A stretch of DNA of 62,385 bases from Lachnospiraceae bacterium (GTDB lineage: Bacteria > Bacillota > Clostridia > Lachnospirales > Lachnospiraceae). Made by a program: the position numbers and the translations under genes. The notes under the pieces are model-generated. The model saw nothing but the letters and a program-made list of their open reading frames with translations, did not search any database and was not told where the DNA came from. Positions 17,152 through 25,747 of the stretch are shown here, in pieces (the first letter of the stretch is position 1; each line of letters begins with the position of its first letter). The stretch lies in the NCBI GenBank assembly GCA_910574745.1, contig CAJTCE010000023.1, positions 1 to 62,385 on the forward strand. Reading direction: 5' to 3'.

Positions 17152-18453
17152 CTAAGATGACAGCACCAGAATAGCCCGGAAAATTCCTTCTTTATAGTTA
17201 GTCCTGAGACTCCCTCCGTATCTCTTTGCAATCTCCCTTACGCGCTCTATTCCAATTCCATGAATAAACTTATTTTCCTTGGTGGTCAGAAATTTCTCCC
17301 CATCTCTTAAGATAGCTCCTTCATAGGAATTTTCCATGCTGATCACAAGAAACCTTCCTTCATTTTCCATAAACATGGTTGTTTTGATAAAACCGTTTCT
17401 GGATTTAGCCGCCGCTTCCAGAGCATTTTGATACAAATTGCCCAAGGCGGAAATCAAATCTGTTTCCCGTATGCTTCCTATGGAAAATCCCGGTTCCACA
17501 TACACCTGACAGTCAACCCGCTGTCTTCTGGCCTCTTTGATTTCCTCATTAAGAATGGTGTTTAAAACGGGATTGCTGCAAAAATCCTGATTATCCACTT
17601 TAAAGAATTCTATCTGAAGTTCATCCAGAAGAGATATAATCTGCGAATTCCGGTTATCCTCGGCTAAGTTTCCGATCGCCTTTAAATAATGGCACATATC
17701 ATGATGAAAGGCCGCATTCTTTTTGTTAACAACCTCTACCTGCCTGTAGTATCCCAGCTGCACCCTGTAGTCCTCTATGAGTTTTTTCTGGGCCTGAAGA
17801 TTCTTGTTTATGGCTGCATAGCGCCGGAATGCATAAGCAACCAGTACATTGCCAAGCAGCAGCATCAGGTAGAAAAGAAGAAGCACGCCCCTTTTGACGG
17901 GAGTATCTGAAAAATCAATATTCAAATAAGTAACCGAAAACATCAAGCCGATGCTTGACACCGGAATGATCATGAAAATAAAAAAGGCTTCCTTATCTAT
18001 ACTGTCATCCCTTTTGGGAACAAGTTGTTTTACCAAAAGATACTGGATAAAATTTATCATCTTCACAATCAGGACGGCATATGCCTTTACATTCTGATAG
18101 GCTAATACGGCTTCCCCCATTCTGTTGGCAATCACAATAGCTGTCAGAAATTCTCCCCCATACTGAAAGGCTATGATAATCAGATAATGGATACATTTTT
18201 GAAAAAGATTCCCATTCATGACCAGATAAATAAACAGGAAATTTATAAATAATGTGGCAAACAGATTTAATGCCGTATTATTAAACAGATTTATGAAAAA
18301 TGTAATGCAGGAAGTAAGCAGAATTACGGTAATTCTGCTTTTCTTTGTTAAAAGCCGGGGGCTTACCCCTTCATAATATCCCACAAAATCATAGATCAGA
18401 TAAGTATCAAAAACGCACACCAGAAAATTTATCAGGTTGTATTCCCAAAACAT
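17152..18453 (-). CDS. AgrC-like sensor histidine kinase (GHKL type)
   Basis: The protein has 433 residues. The first ~215 form six or seven hydrophobic segments; the rest is a cytosolic kinase: a dimerisation helix with phospho-acceptor region FHHDMCHYLKAIGN (His near 250), N-box GNLYQNALEAA near 339 and G-box GIGIERVREIAKRYGG near 401. This is the HPK10 layout of AgrC, ComD and FsrC, which sense cyclic or linear peptides. It lies 27 bases downstream of a LytTR regulator gene and just upstream of agrD, so it probably senses the AgrD product and phosphorylates the adjacent regulator. Confidence 0.93.
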   Translation of the reverse strand: MFWEYNLINFLVCVFDTYLIYDFVGYYEGVSPRLLTKKSRITVILLTSCITFFINLFNNTALNLFATLFINFLFIYLVMNGNLFQKCIHYLIIIAFQYGGEFLTAIVIANRMGEAVLAYQNVKAYAVLIVKMINFIQYLLVKQLVPKRDDSIDKEAFFIFMIIPVSSIGLMFSVTYLNIDFSDTPVKRGVLLLFYLMLLLGNVLVAYAFRRYAAINKNLQAQKKLIEDYRVQLGYYRQVEVVNKKNAAFHHDMCHYLKAIGNLAEDNRNSQIISLLDELQIEFFKVDNQDFCSNPVLNTILNEEIKEARRQRVDCQVYVEPGFSIGSIRETDLISALGNLYQNALEAAAKSRNGFIKTTMFMENEGRFLVISMENSYEGAILRDGEKFLTTKENKFIHGIGIERVREIAKRYGGSLRTNYKEGIFRAILVLSS

Positions 18454-18480
18454 GTTTTTCTCCTTATTTAGCTGCCCGGT

Positions 18481-19224
18481 TTACAGATATTTACTGGACA
18501 GATATCTGGAAAAAGCCGCGTCAAACTCTTTTCCCTTTGACCTTGATATGGTCAGCACACAGCCGTTTACCAGCTCTAACTCTGTTGAGTTTCTTTTTTT
18601 AATGTACTTCATATTTACCACATAGCTGTTATGGGCATATGCAAACCCGTAATCCTTGATATCCGCAAAAACATCCGAAAGCTTATTCACATTGAGCATT
18701 TCATCCGATACATTGGACAGTGCGGATTTTTGTATCAGATGCAGGGTACAGCCCCTTTTTGCTATGGAAATGTATAAGATATCGTCCAATCCCAGCTTGT
18801 ACCTTGTTTTGTCATAACAGCCCCAGACTATGGGACTTTCCCTCTTTTTGGATAAATGTTCAAATATCTCCTTAAGCTCTTCTTCAAACCGGCTGTCCGA
18901 ATATTGCTTCATTAAGTACCGGTAAGGTCGGACCTTAAAGGTTTCCGGTGTGGGCAGACATGCTCCGGAGCAGAAAATCAGCATAGTGGAATAATATTTT
19001 TCGCGAAATTCCCTGGCTACCGCATTCCCGTCCATTTCCGGCATCTGGACATCCAGAAACAGCACGTCAAATTCAGGCTGCCCGTACAAATCAAATAATA
19101 ATTCCCGTCCGCTGTGATATTCAAAAAACTCAGTTTCACTGCTTTCCCCTAAAACCGCAGTAATTAGTTTTTTTAAGTAAAAAATGAAATCCCTATCATC
19201 GTCACAAATCGCAATTCTAAACAT
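18481..19224 (-). CDS. LytTR response regulator (AgrA-like)
   Basis: The 247-residue regulator has a receiver domain: acidic pocket CDDD (8-10), phospho-acceptor Asp58 in FLDVQMPEMDG, then a LytTR DNA-binding domain from about 140 (DDILYISIAKRGCTLHL ... FAYAHNSYVVNMKYI). The start MFRIAICDDD at 19224 has AAAGGAGGAG upstream; the frame opens 10 codons earlier without a site. It lies directly ahead of the sensor kinase and is the likely binder of the agrD repeat operator. The usual receiver Lys after the fourth strand is less clear (YRYLMKQ). The 329-base gap upstream holds AT-rich low-complexity DNA, a short palindrome TTCGG-TT-CCGAA near 19290 and the previous gene's terminator; no other gene is seen there. 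Confidence 0.93.
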   Translation of the reverse strand: MFRIAICDDDRDFIFYLKKLITAVLGESSETEFFEYHSGRELLFDLYGQPEFDVLFLDVQMPEMDGNAVAREFREKYYSTMLIFCSGACLPTPETFKVRPYRYLMKQYSDSRFEEELKEIFEHLSKKRESPIVWGCYDKTRYKLGLDDILYISIAKRGCTLHLIQKSALSNVSDEMLNVNKLSDVFADIKDYGFAYAHNSYVVNMKYIKKRNSTELELVNGCVLTISRSKGKEFDAAFSRYLSSKYL

Positions 19225-19392
19225 GATAGCCTCTCCTCCTTTGAATATAAGCACATTTTACACAAAAATTGAACCTCCGGCACATTTCGGAACCGAATGA
19301 TGTTATTTTTGAATTGAATGAAAGATTTCAGACTTTTTTCCTTCATTTATACGTAGTCTTTTGGTTCCCTTTCCCCAAAAACATAATGTAAA

Positions 19393-19429
19393 GATAAAAA
19401 AATCAGCAGAGTACGCTTCCACTGATTTT
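19393..19429 (-). terminator. Terminator after the second LytTR regulator
   Basis: On the minus strand, AAAATCAG and CTGATTTT (19422-19429 and 19399-19406) form an 8-bp stem around a 15-base loop and are followed by T residues. It separates the regulator at 19554 from the agr operon. Confidence 0.65.
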
Positions 19430-19553
19430 ATCATGTTATTATTCTTATTTTATTATTCTTATTCATTCTTCTTGCTTTATTATTCTTGCTTTATTCTTCT
19501 TAGTTATGATCCTGACAGTCAGATTCCCCTGCCCTTTTGGAAACACTCGCCTC

Positions 19554-20291
19554 TCAAAAATTACACAGCTCATTCATAACCTTTTTTAAGTATGTAACGC
19601 CGATATCCACCCGCTTTCCGCATTCCCTAAGAACAATATAGCGGTTTGCCCTGTCCACAGACCAGATATAATTTTTATTTACAATTACCGAACGGTTACA
19701 CTGTATCAAAGAAGAATTACCTGCCTCCTGCAGCACCTGCCTGCAGGTCATATAAGGCATTGTATCGCTCTTACCATCCTTTCTATAAATAATAATGCTT
19801 CTGTTCAAGCTTTCTATATAGATTATGTTATCCACCTGGATCGGGAATAAGATACCGCCCTTTCTTAAACAAAACGTATCCAGTTCCTTTTTGGGAGTAG
19901 AATACTCCATGGCATCCCTGATCACGGATTTTGCCTCTGCCTGGGAAAAGGGCTTTTCCAGATAGCTGAAGCAATGCAGATTAGTATATGCAAACAGCTT
20001 TGGGTCTATCAGAGAGGTCACAAAAATGATCGGGGTAAACGCATAATAAGGAATATCCCTGACCACATTTGCCAGCTTGACTCCCGAAACATCATTCTTT
20101 TTCTTATTATCCAATACAATATCAATAATAAATAGATCAATGGTATTTTCCAGCAAGATCTGATAGGCTTCCTGAAGGTTGTCCACATCATAAACCTTGA
20201 CTTCACTTGACAATTCCTGTACGAGCCTCTTCATATATTCTCTTTGCACATAATTATCTTCAATAATCAGACAGTTTTTCCCCATAATCAT
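19554..20291 (-). CDS. Second LytTR response regulator
   Basis: The 245-residue protein has an N-terminal receiver domain with acidic residues Glu11/Asp12, phospho-acceptor Asp57 (IIDIVLD), Thr92 and Lys113 (LEKPF), followed by a LytTR domain (VDNIIYIESLNRSIIIYRKDG ... LIQCNRSVIVNKNYIWSVDR). All core receiver residues are present. No second kinase is nearby: it lies 32 bases after a G3E GTPase gene and is cut off from the agr operon by a terminator. It may share the AgrC-like kinase or answer another one. The start ATG has GGAAAACGG about 8 bases upstream; a second ATG lies two codons in. Confidence 0.92.
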   Translation of the reverse strand: MIMGKNCLIIEDNYVQREYMKRLVQELSSEVKVYDVDNLQEAYQILLENTIDLFIIDIVLDNKKKNDVSGVKLANVVRDIPYYAFTPIIFVTSLIDPKLFAYTNLHCFSYLEKPFSQAEAKSVIRDAMEYSTPKKELDTFCLRKGGILFPIQVDNIIYIESLNRSIIIYRKDGKSDTMPYMTCRQVLQEAGNSSLIQCNRSVIVNKNYIWSVDRANRYIVLRECGKRVDIGVTYLKKVMNELCNF

Positions 20292-20323
20292 TACCGTTTT
20301 CCTGCATTTTTCTCATACGTGCC

Positions 20324-21256
20324 TTATACAAATGAAATCACTTCATTTTTGGGCTTGGGAGCCGCTTCCACTTTTACGGCATGAAGAACCGGACCCTCTT
20401 TTCCATAATCATCGAAATATTCAATCTGCACCTTTGCCGTTACTTTTACCCACGCCTTCTGTTCTAAACTTTCCGCATCGTCATATTTGCAGGCATAACC
20501 CAGAAAAGCCATATCATCGGCACAGCAGGTCATGGCCATTCTTCCCGGTACAAAATATCCCTTCAAAAATCCCTGGGGATGAAGAACCATTGCCGTATAT
20601 TCAATCGTCCTTCCTTTATAACGCTCCATATTATCCAGCGCGTCCAGATACCAGAAACCATATCCTAAATCATCCAAAATGATAGGGTCTGCATTTAAAT
20701 CATAAGGCAGATCCTCTTCCAGGGTAACGTTCATTTCCCCCGATGCATTTTCGAATATGATTTCCGCATTCTGATTTAATGCCATAATATTCCGCTTATA
20801 ACCTGCCAGCTTATCCTCCATGCCGTCGCAGCGGTTCATAATAATCAGTTCCGACTGCCTGATATGCTCCGCAACCAAAGACTTCATATTTGTAAAATAG
20901 GAAGAAAAGGTAGCGCCGTTAACCATGGTAATCTGCTGCTCCATTTTCCAGTGCCAAGGGAATTTCATATTTTTTACATTCCACATGCCGTTATACTCAA
21001 CAATAATTCTTGCCGGTTTATGCTTTTTCTCAAGACTGATGAGGTTCTGGGAGGTAAAATCCTCTTCCTCTTCTATCACTTCCATTACCGTGCGGCTTTT
21101 TTTCAAAAGCTTTCCGTCATATTCGTTTTCGCCTTCCTCGCAGACAAGCAATAACGTGGTTCCCCTTGTCTGAAAATAGGACTGCCCTAAAGTGTAGATG
21201 ATAAACTCCGTTTTACCGCTGTCCAAAAATCCATTGATGACATAAACAGGAATCAT
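20324..21256 (-). CDS. G3E (CobW-like) GTPase fused to a YcgQ/DUF1980-like domain
   Basis: The protein has 310 residues. The N-terminal domain is a CobW/HypB/UreG-type P-loop GTPase: GFLDSGKT (9-16) and a guanine-specificity-like NRCD (141-144). It lacks the CxCC metal motif of classic COG0523 proteins. From about 215 the sequence changes to TIEYTAMVLHPQGFLKGYF, then GRMAMTCCADD (Cys244-Cys245) and WVKVTAKVQIEY, resembling the C-terminal domain of YcgQ/DUF1980 proteins, which carry a conserved CCAxD motif. In bacilli, ycgQ-ycgR and the COG0523 gene yciC are zinc-responsive, so a role in zinc or another metal's delivery is inferred. It follows a His-rich GTPase by 12 bases in the same operon. 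Confidence 0.85.
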   Translation of the reverse strand: MIPVYVINGFLDSGKTEFIIYTLGQSYFQTRGTTLLLVCEEGENEYDGKLLKKSRTVMEVIEEEEDFTSQNLISLEKKHKPARIIVEYNGMWNVKNMKFPWHWKMEQQITMVNGATFSSYFTNMKSLVAEHIRQSELIIMNRCDGMEDKLAGYKRNIMALNQNAEIIFENASGEMNVTLEEDLPYDLNADPIILDDLGYGFWYLDALDNMERYKGRTIEYTAMVLHPQGFLKGYFVPGRMAMTCCADDMAFLGYACKYDDAESLEQKAWVKVTAKVQIEYFDDYGKEGPVLHAVKVEAAPKPKNEVISFV

Positions 21257-21268
21257 TTCTTTTCCCTC

Positions 21269-22462
21269 CTAGACTTCAAATAATGCCTTAATATTCTCTT
21301 CCTTTAATTCAGAGCCGATGACACAAATTTTGCCGGTATATTCGGCGCTTCCATCCCGGATCTCACTTTCTCCCGGTACATGGTCAAAATGGATAAACGA
21401 ATCTCCCTCTGTAGGCAGCATCCCCTTTGCCCGTAAAACCATTCCATATTTTTCCGTATCTTCCAAAGCATCCAGGCAGGCTTGTACCTGTTCCTTCGTA
21501 AACTTGGATGAGGTCTCAATCCCCACACTGGTAAATATTTCATCTGCATGATGATGATGGTCATGGCCGTTGTGGTCGTGATGATGATGCTCATGGTCAT
21601 GCTCATCGTGATCGTGATGATGATGCTCATGGTCATGTTCATCGTGGTCGTGATGATGATGCTCATGGTCATGCTCATCGTGGTCGTGATGATGATGCTC
21701 ATGGTCATGCTCATCGTGATCGTGATGATGATGCTCATGGTCATGTTCATCGTGGTCGTGATGATGATGCTCATGATCATGACATCCGCAGGTGCAATCC
21801 GGACCGTGGTCATGATCGTGATGATGCTCCTTTAACACTTCCTGCATCAGTTCCGCTTCCAAATCCTTGGCGTCCTCAATCGCCTCTAAGATTTTGCTGC
21901 CATCCAGCTTGTTCCAGTCGGTGGTAATAATCGCCGCTTTGGCATTGTGCTCACGAATCAACGCAACCACAGCGTTAATCTTTTCATCATTCATTTCTCC
22001 CGTACGGCTCAAAATAATGGTTCCCGCATGTTCAATCTGGTTGGCAAAAAATTCTCCGAAGTTTTTCAGATAGGTCTTGCATTTTTTTGCGTCCACAACC
22101 GCTACCGCACTGTTTAATTGTACGCCCTCGGAAGAAGTCGCTCCTTCCACGGCGCGCATTACATCCGACAGCTTGCCTACCCCTGACGGCTCGATCAGAA
22201 TGCGGTCAGGATGATATTTGTCCAACACTTCTTTTAAGGCTGTTCCAAAATCTCCCACAAGGGAACAGCAGATACAGCCGGAATTCATCTCCGTGATTTC
22301 AATGCCCGCTTCCTTTAAAAAACCGCCGTCAATGCCGATTTCCCCAAACTCGTTTTCTATCAGCACTACCTGCTCCGAAGAAAGCGCTTCTTTTAATAAT
22401 TTTTTGATCAAAGTTGTCTTTCCGGCTCCCAAAAAGCCGGATACGATATCAATTTTAGTCAT
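21269..22462 (-). CDS. CobW/COG0523 GTPase with His-rich metal-binding loop
   Basis: The 397-residue G3E GTPase has P-loop GFLGAGKTT (9-17), the metal motif GCICC (62-66) and IEPSGVGK. Between the GTPase core and the C-terminal domain, residues about 209-308 are almost entirely His, Asp and Glu, preceded by PDCTCGCH. Five exact 12-residue units HDHEHHHHDHDE occur, encoded by a 36-bp tandem repeat. COG0523 proteins are metallochaperones; long His loops usually bind Zn, Ni or Co. It is the first gene of a pair with the GTPase-DUF1980 fusion. AAAGGTG lies before the ATG at 22462; a GTG three codons earlier is less likely. Confidence 0.95.
   Translation of the reverse strand: MTKIDIVSGFLGAGKTTLIKKLLKEALSSEQVVLIENEFGEIGIDGGFLKEAGIEITEMNSGCICCSLVGDFGTALKEVLDKYHPDRILIEPSGVGKLSDVMRAVEGATSSEGVQLNSAVAVVDAKKCKTYLKNFGEFFANQIEHAGTIILSRTGEMNDEKINAVVALIREHNAKAAIITTDWNKLDGSKILEAIEDAKDLEAELMQEVLKEHHHDHDHGPDCTCGCHDHEHHHHDHDEHDHEHHHHDHDEHDHEHHHHDHDEHDHEHHHHDHDEHDHEHHHHDHDEHDHEHHHHDHNGHDHHHHADEIFTSVGIETSSKFTKEQVQACLDALEDTEKYGMVLRAKGMLPTEGDSFIHFDHVPGESEIRDGSAEYTGKICVIGSELKEENIKALFEV
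21580..21759. repeat. Five tandem 36-bp units inside the His-rich GTPase gene
   Basis: Units start at 21580, 21616, 21652, 21688 and 21724 and differ only at two synonymous sites. Using those sites, unit 1 equals unit 4 and unit 2 equals unit 5, so the array carries a 108-bp higher-order period. Degenerate partial units flank both sides. Confidence 0.95.
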
Positions 22463-22598
22463 TTTATTCACCTTTCTTTTACCATAAATAGTCTTTCAAC
22501 CGTTTTTTTATTTATTCTTAAAGTTACGGGCTAAACTCCGAAAAACCTTGGGTTTTCCGGAGTCGCTTCGTTTAACTCTGTCCTTTGCGCATATTATA
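22463..22598 (-). promoter_or_regulatory. Promoter and long structured leader of the G3E GTPase pair
   Basis: An extended -10 element TGTTATAAT (TATAAT at 22593-22598) starts a leader of about 120 bases before the ATG at 22462. The leader contains a near-perfect inverted repeat at 22535-22563 (ACTCCG... / ...CGGAGT, about 12-13 bp arms) that is not followed by a T run. It may be a metal-regulator operator or an RNA control element; no known riboswitch consensus was recognised. Confidence 0.45.
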
Positions 22599-22653
22599 AC
22601 ACAAATTTACGGAAAAGTAGAAAGATTCGGAAATTTAATTGATTTTTTATAAA

Positions 22654-23409
22654 TCAGTCCAATAATTCAAGTTCCACCGGACAGTGGTCAGACCCTGTAA
22701 TCTCCGTATGAATTGCGGCATCCTTCAACCGCTCTTTAAGACATTCCGAAGCCATAAAGTAATCAATACGCCATCCTGCGTTTTTTTCCCTTGCCCGGAA
22801 TCTGTAGGACCACCAGGAATAAATTCCCTCTTTATGGGGATAAAAATAACGGAATGTGTCAATAAATCCGCTCTCCAGCAATTTTCCGAAGGCCGCTCTT
22901 TCCTCATCGGTAAATCCTGCATTGCGCCTGTTTGTCTTAGGATTTTTCAAGTCTATTTCTTGATGCGCCACATTTAAATCTCCTGCAAAAATAACGGACT
23001 TCTTTTTCTCTAATTCCTTTAAATAATTCAAAAATACCTCTTCCCATTCCATACGGTAGTCAAGCCTTTTTAGCTCATTCTGGGAATTAGGCGTATATAC
23101 GGTTACAAAATAGAAATCTTCAAATTCCAGGGTAATGACCCTGCCTTCCTTATCATGCTCCTCTATGCCCATTCCGTTCCAGGCCTTTAAAGGCGCTTTT
23201 CTGCAAAAAACCGCTGTTCCCGAATAACCTTTTTTCTCAGCATAATTAAAATACTGATAATACCCCGGTAGCTCCAAATCAAGCTGCCCCTCCTGCATTT
23301 TCGTCTCCTGTACACAAAATATGTCCGCATCCAGCTCCTTAAAAATATTTATAAATCCCTTTTCCACACAGGCACGCAGCCCGTTCACATTCCATGATAC
23401 CAGTTTCAT
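22654..23409 (-). CDS. xth: Exodeoxyribonuclease III (AP endonuclease)
   Basis: The 251-residue protein is of the ExoIII/ExoA family and repairs abasic sites in the cytosol. It begins MKLVSWNVNGLRACVEKGF, has the metal-binding Glu in QETKMQE, AGDLNVAHQEIDL for phosphate and metal contacts, and ends in GSDHCPVELEL with the catalytic Asp-His. Length and motifs are those of a complete ExoA enzyme. It lies 33 bases after hflX on the same strand and may be co-transcribed with it. Confidence 0.96.
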   Translation of the reverse strand: MKLVSWNVNGLRACVEKGFINIFKELDADIFCVQETKMQEGQLDLELPGYYQYFNYAEKKGYSGTAVFCRKAPLKAWNGMGIEEHDKEGRVITLEFEDFYFVTVYTPNSQNELKRLDYRMEWEEVFLNYLKELEKKKSVIFAGDLNVAHQEIDLKNPKTNRRNAGFTDEERAAFGKLLESGFIDTFRYFYPHKEGIYSWWSYRFRAREKNAGWRIDYFMASECLKERLKDAAIHTEITGSDHCPVELELLD

Positions 23410-23442
23410 CCTTTTTCATTCCTCCGTTTTTCCGGCAGCAAG

Positions 23443-24795
23443 TCAAGTAATCCGCCTGTATTCGTTCTTCAAATATTTTTTATATCTGCCTGCCAGTTCC
23501 TCGTCTAATGCCGCCTTTATATAAATTCCGTTTTCCCTGTATTCACAGGCCGCAATGAAAGCGCGCTCCGATAAGTCGGAAAATATACCGCCTGCGGTAT
23601 AGGGAATCAACAGTTCATATTGCTTTCTTTTTCCAAACAGATTTTCTTCAATGAGGGAAACCAGTTCTTCTATCCCGACGCCCTTTCCGGCTGCCATAAA
23701 GATGTTGTTCCCTGAAACCCTGGGATATCCTTCCTGGCATTCCTCTGAATATTTCCCGCTATGTTCCGCCTCTTCTTCCTGTCTTTTTTCCGGCTCTCCT
23801 GCAAGTTCATCCACGCCTTTTAAGTCCAGCTTATTAAACACGCATATAACCGGAATCCGCCCCGTTCCCAGCTCCTCCAGGGTTTCCTTTGTTACCTTCA
23901 TATGTTCTCTGTAAGAAGCATCGGAATAGTCGATAACATGCAGTAATAAATCCGCATTTTTTACTTCTTCTAAAGTGGAACGGAAGGCTTTTACCAGATT
24001 GTGGGGAAGCTGATTGATAAACCCTACCGTGTCTGATAAAAGAAAGCTTTTACCGCCCTCTCCCTCCATTTTACGAACCGTCGTTTCCAGGGTGGCAAAA
24101 AGCATGTCCTTCTCCAAAACCTTCTTATCCTCCCCGCATGTATACCGGTCAATAAGGGCATTCATCACAGTGGATTTCCCTGCATTGGTATATCCTACCA
24201 GACTGACTAAGGGAATAGCGCTTTTTAGCCGTTGCTTACGCTGGGTTTCCCGGTCCTTTTCCACTCCGGCAAGTTCTTTTCTTAAGGCAGAAAGCCTCGC
24301 CTCTATATGCCGTCTGTCCAGTTCCAGCTTCTTTTCTCCGGCTCCCTTATTACTCATGGAACCGCTGGCGCCTCCCTGTCTGCTTAAAGCATCATGAAGT
24401 CCCACAAGCCTTGGCAGCATATATTGCAGGGAAGCCACCTCCACCTGAAGCTTTGCTTCCTTAGTCCGCGCCCTTTTGGAAAAAATCTCCAAAATCAGGG
24501 TTGTCCGATCCATTACAGCAGTTTCCAGTTCCCTTTGCAGATTCCGAAGCTGCATAGGAGATAAGGCGTTGTCAAAAACAACAAGGCCGGCACCTGACTC
24601 CTTCGCCAGCTGCCGTACCTGCTCTACCTTTCCCGTTCCGATATAAAACGCCTTGTTGACCGCAGACATCTTCTGAGTGACAATTCCTATCACTTCCATA
24701 TCCGCCGCTTTGGCCAACTCCTCCAATTCCTCCATGGAATTGGAGGAGTCAATGGCCCCGTTCAAATCCAGTCCTGCTAAAATAACCTTTTCCAT
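23443..24795 (-). CDS. hflX: HflX ribosome-associated GTPase
   Basis: The 450-residue GTPase has the HflX N-terminal domain (GTGKVEQVRQLAKE, VVFDNALSPMQLRNLQREL), a helical linker (ELDRRHIEARLSALRKEL), and a G domain: GYTNAGKST near 202, switch region DTVGFINQLPHNLVKAFRST and specificity motif NKLD. HflX binds 50S subunits and splits stalled ribosomes. A Glu/Gln-rich insertion near 345-375 lies inside the G domain, between the NKLD motif and the last part of the domain. The ATG has only a weak upstream site. The 225 bases upstream hold no recognised gene. Confidence 0.96.
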   Translation of the reverse strand: MEKVILAGLDLNGAIDSSNSMEELEELAKAADMEVIGIVTQKMSAVNKAFYIGTGKVEQVRQLAKESGAGLVVFDNALSPMQLRNLQRELETAVMDRTTLILEIFSKRARTKEAKLQVEVASLQYMLPRLVGLHDALSRQGGASGSMSNKGAGEKKLELDRRHIEARLSALRKELAGVEKDRETQRKQRLKSAIPLVSLVGYTNAGKSTVMNALIDRYTCGEDKKVLEKDMLFATLETTVRKMEGEGGKSFLLSDTVGFINQLPHNLVKAFRSTLEEVKNADLLLHVIDYSDASYREHMKVTKETLEELGTGRIPVICVFNKLDLKGVDELAGEPEKRQEEEAEHSGKYSEECQEGYPRVSGNNIFMAAGKGVGIEELVSLIEENLFGKRKQYELLIPYTAGGIFSDLSERAFIAACEYRENGIYIKAALDEELAGRYKKYLKNEYRRIT

Positions 24796-25020
24796 TCTAT
24801 TAACCCGTTTTGTCCTGATATATTCCGCACAGTTATGTTCTGCGCAATCTATTCATTTCATAAACCTCTTATTTTGTATCCGCTCTCTATTTTACAACGA
24901 GTCAAATTTTCACGCAATCCCCTTTGCTTTTAAACTGTCCGTTTCCATTCCCGCCTGCCCTTTCCTTTCTTCATCTCCACTTTTTCTTTATTTATCCGCA
25001 GCTTTGGGGCAAATGCCTGC

Positions 25021-25728
25021 CTAGCTCTTTACCATCTGCTTTCTCATAAGCAGCCATGAAACAGCCAGCAGCAGGATTACCAGTGCGGTTCCCATGAGAA
25101 CCCATCCCGTTACGGAAACACCCTTAACCCACGCCGTTATACCCTCTATCATTTCCGCCGCCTTACCGCTTTTATTTTCTCCGATTTTGACCGGCACCAT
25201 GCAGATAAACATCCAAATCCCCCATATTATCCAGAATACCTTATTTCCGAAACGCATTTTCAGGGTGCCTGTTATTTCCCGTATAACCGTCATAAAAAGG
25301 GCAAAAAACGGAATCATCCATCCAAACATCCCCCATAGGATTTTTGACTCTTCCCGATACGAACTGAAGAACAACTTTATTATACCGCCTTCTACAAAGC
25401 TAAGCCCCCATATTATCATAAGATTGATAAAATTCCAGCAAAATTCCGTTGCTATATCACATAGAAAAAAGCTTTTCCTGGTTTTGCCAAATCCCACATG
25501 CCAGTTAAAATAGCCGCCCATACCAAACATTCCCATCATGACGGATACAAAACAAAAGAAAATACATGCCATAACCGTTCCCATACGGAACACGGTATAA
25601 TCCGGCTCGCCGCCTTCAAAGTAAGTCATAAGCACAAGCACAAGAATTCCAAACAAAAAACCGACCAAATCTACCGCTGCATAAAGGACCAGTTCATCCA
25701 GCCTCAGCTTCATTGTCTTTATTAACAT
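25021..25728 (-). CDS. ABC-type membrane protein (YtrC/D-like), second permease
   Basis: The 235-residue integral membrane protein has about six hydrophobic segments and no enzymatic motif. It is the last gene of a GntR-ATPase-permease-permease operon, 19 bases after the preceding permease. The family is not recognised from sequence alone; it is called a permease because of its hydrophobic profile and neighbours, by analogy with ytr and bacitracin-type exporters. The phrase FGKTRKSFFLCD between segments resembles the G-x-(S/T)-R-K loop found in similar permeases. Confidence 0.75.
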   Translation of the reverse strand: MLIKTMKLRLDELVLYAAVDLVGFLFGILVLVLMTYFEGGEPDYTVFRMGTVMACIFFCFVSVMMGMFGMGGYFNWHVGFGKTRKSFFLCDIATEFCWNFINLMIIWGLSFVEGGIIKLFFSSYREESKILWGMFGWMIPFFALFMTVIREITGTLKMRFGNKVFWIIWGIWMFICMVPVKIGENKSGKAAEMIEGITAWVKGVSVTGWVLMGTALVILLLAVSWLLMRKQMVKS

Positions 25729-25747
25729 GCCGTTTCCTCCTTCCAGC

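Noticed and set aside
19361-19579. 72-residue plus-strand ORF rich in Phe, Leu and Tyr
   Set aside because: It lies in low-complexity AT-rich DNA over a terminator and the end of another gene, and has no ribosome site.
21548-21835. Plus-strand ORF rich in Met and Val, and a CRISPR-like look of the repeat
   Set aside because: It is the reverse strand of the His-rich coding repeat. Units are contiguous with no spacers, so it is not a CRISPR array.
22463-22598. NiCo or other known riboswitch before the metal GTPase operon
   Set aside because: The conserved core of the czcD (NiCo) RNA and of other known metal riboswitches was not found by eye.
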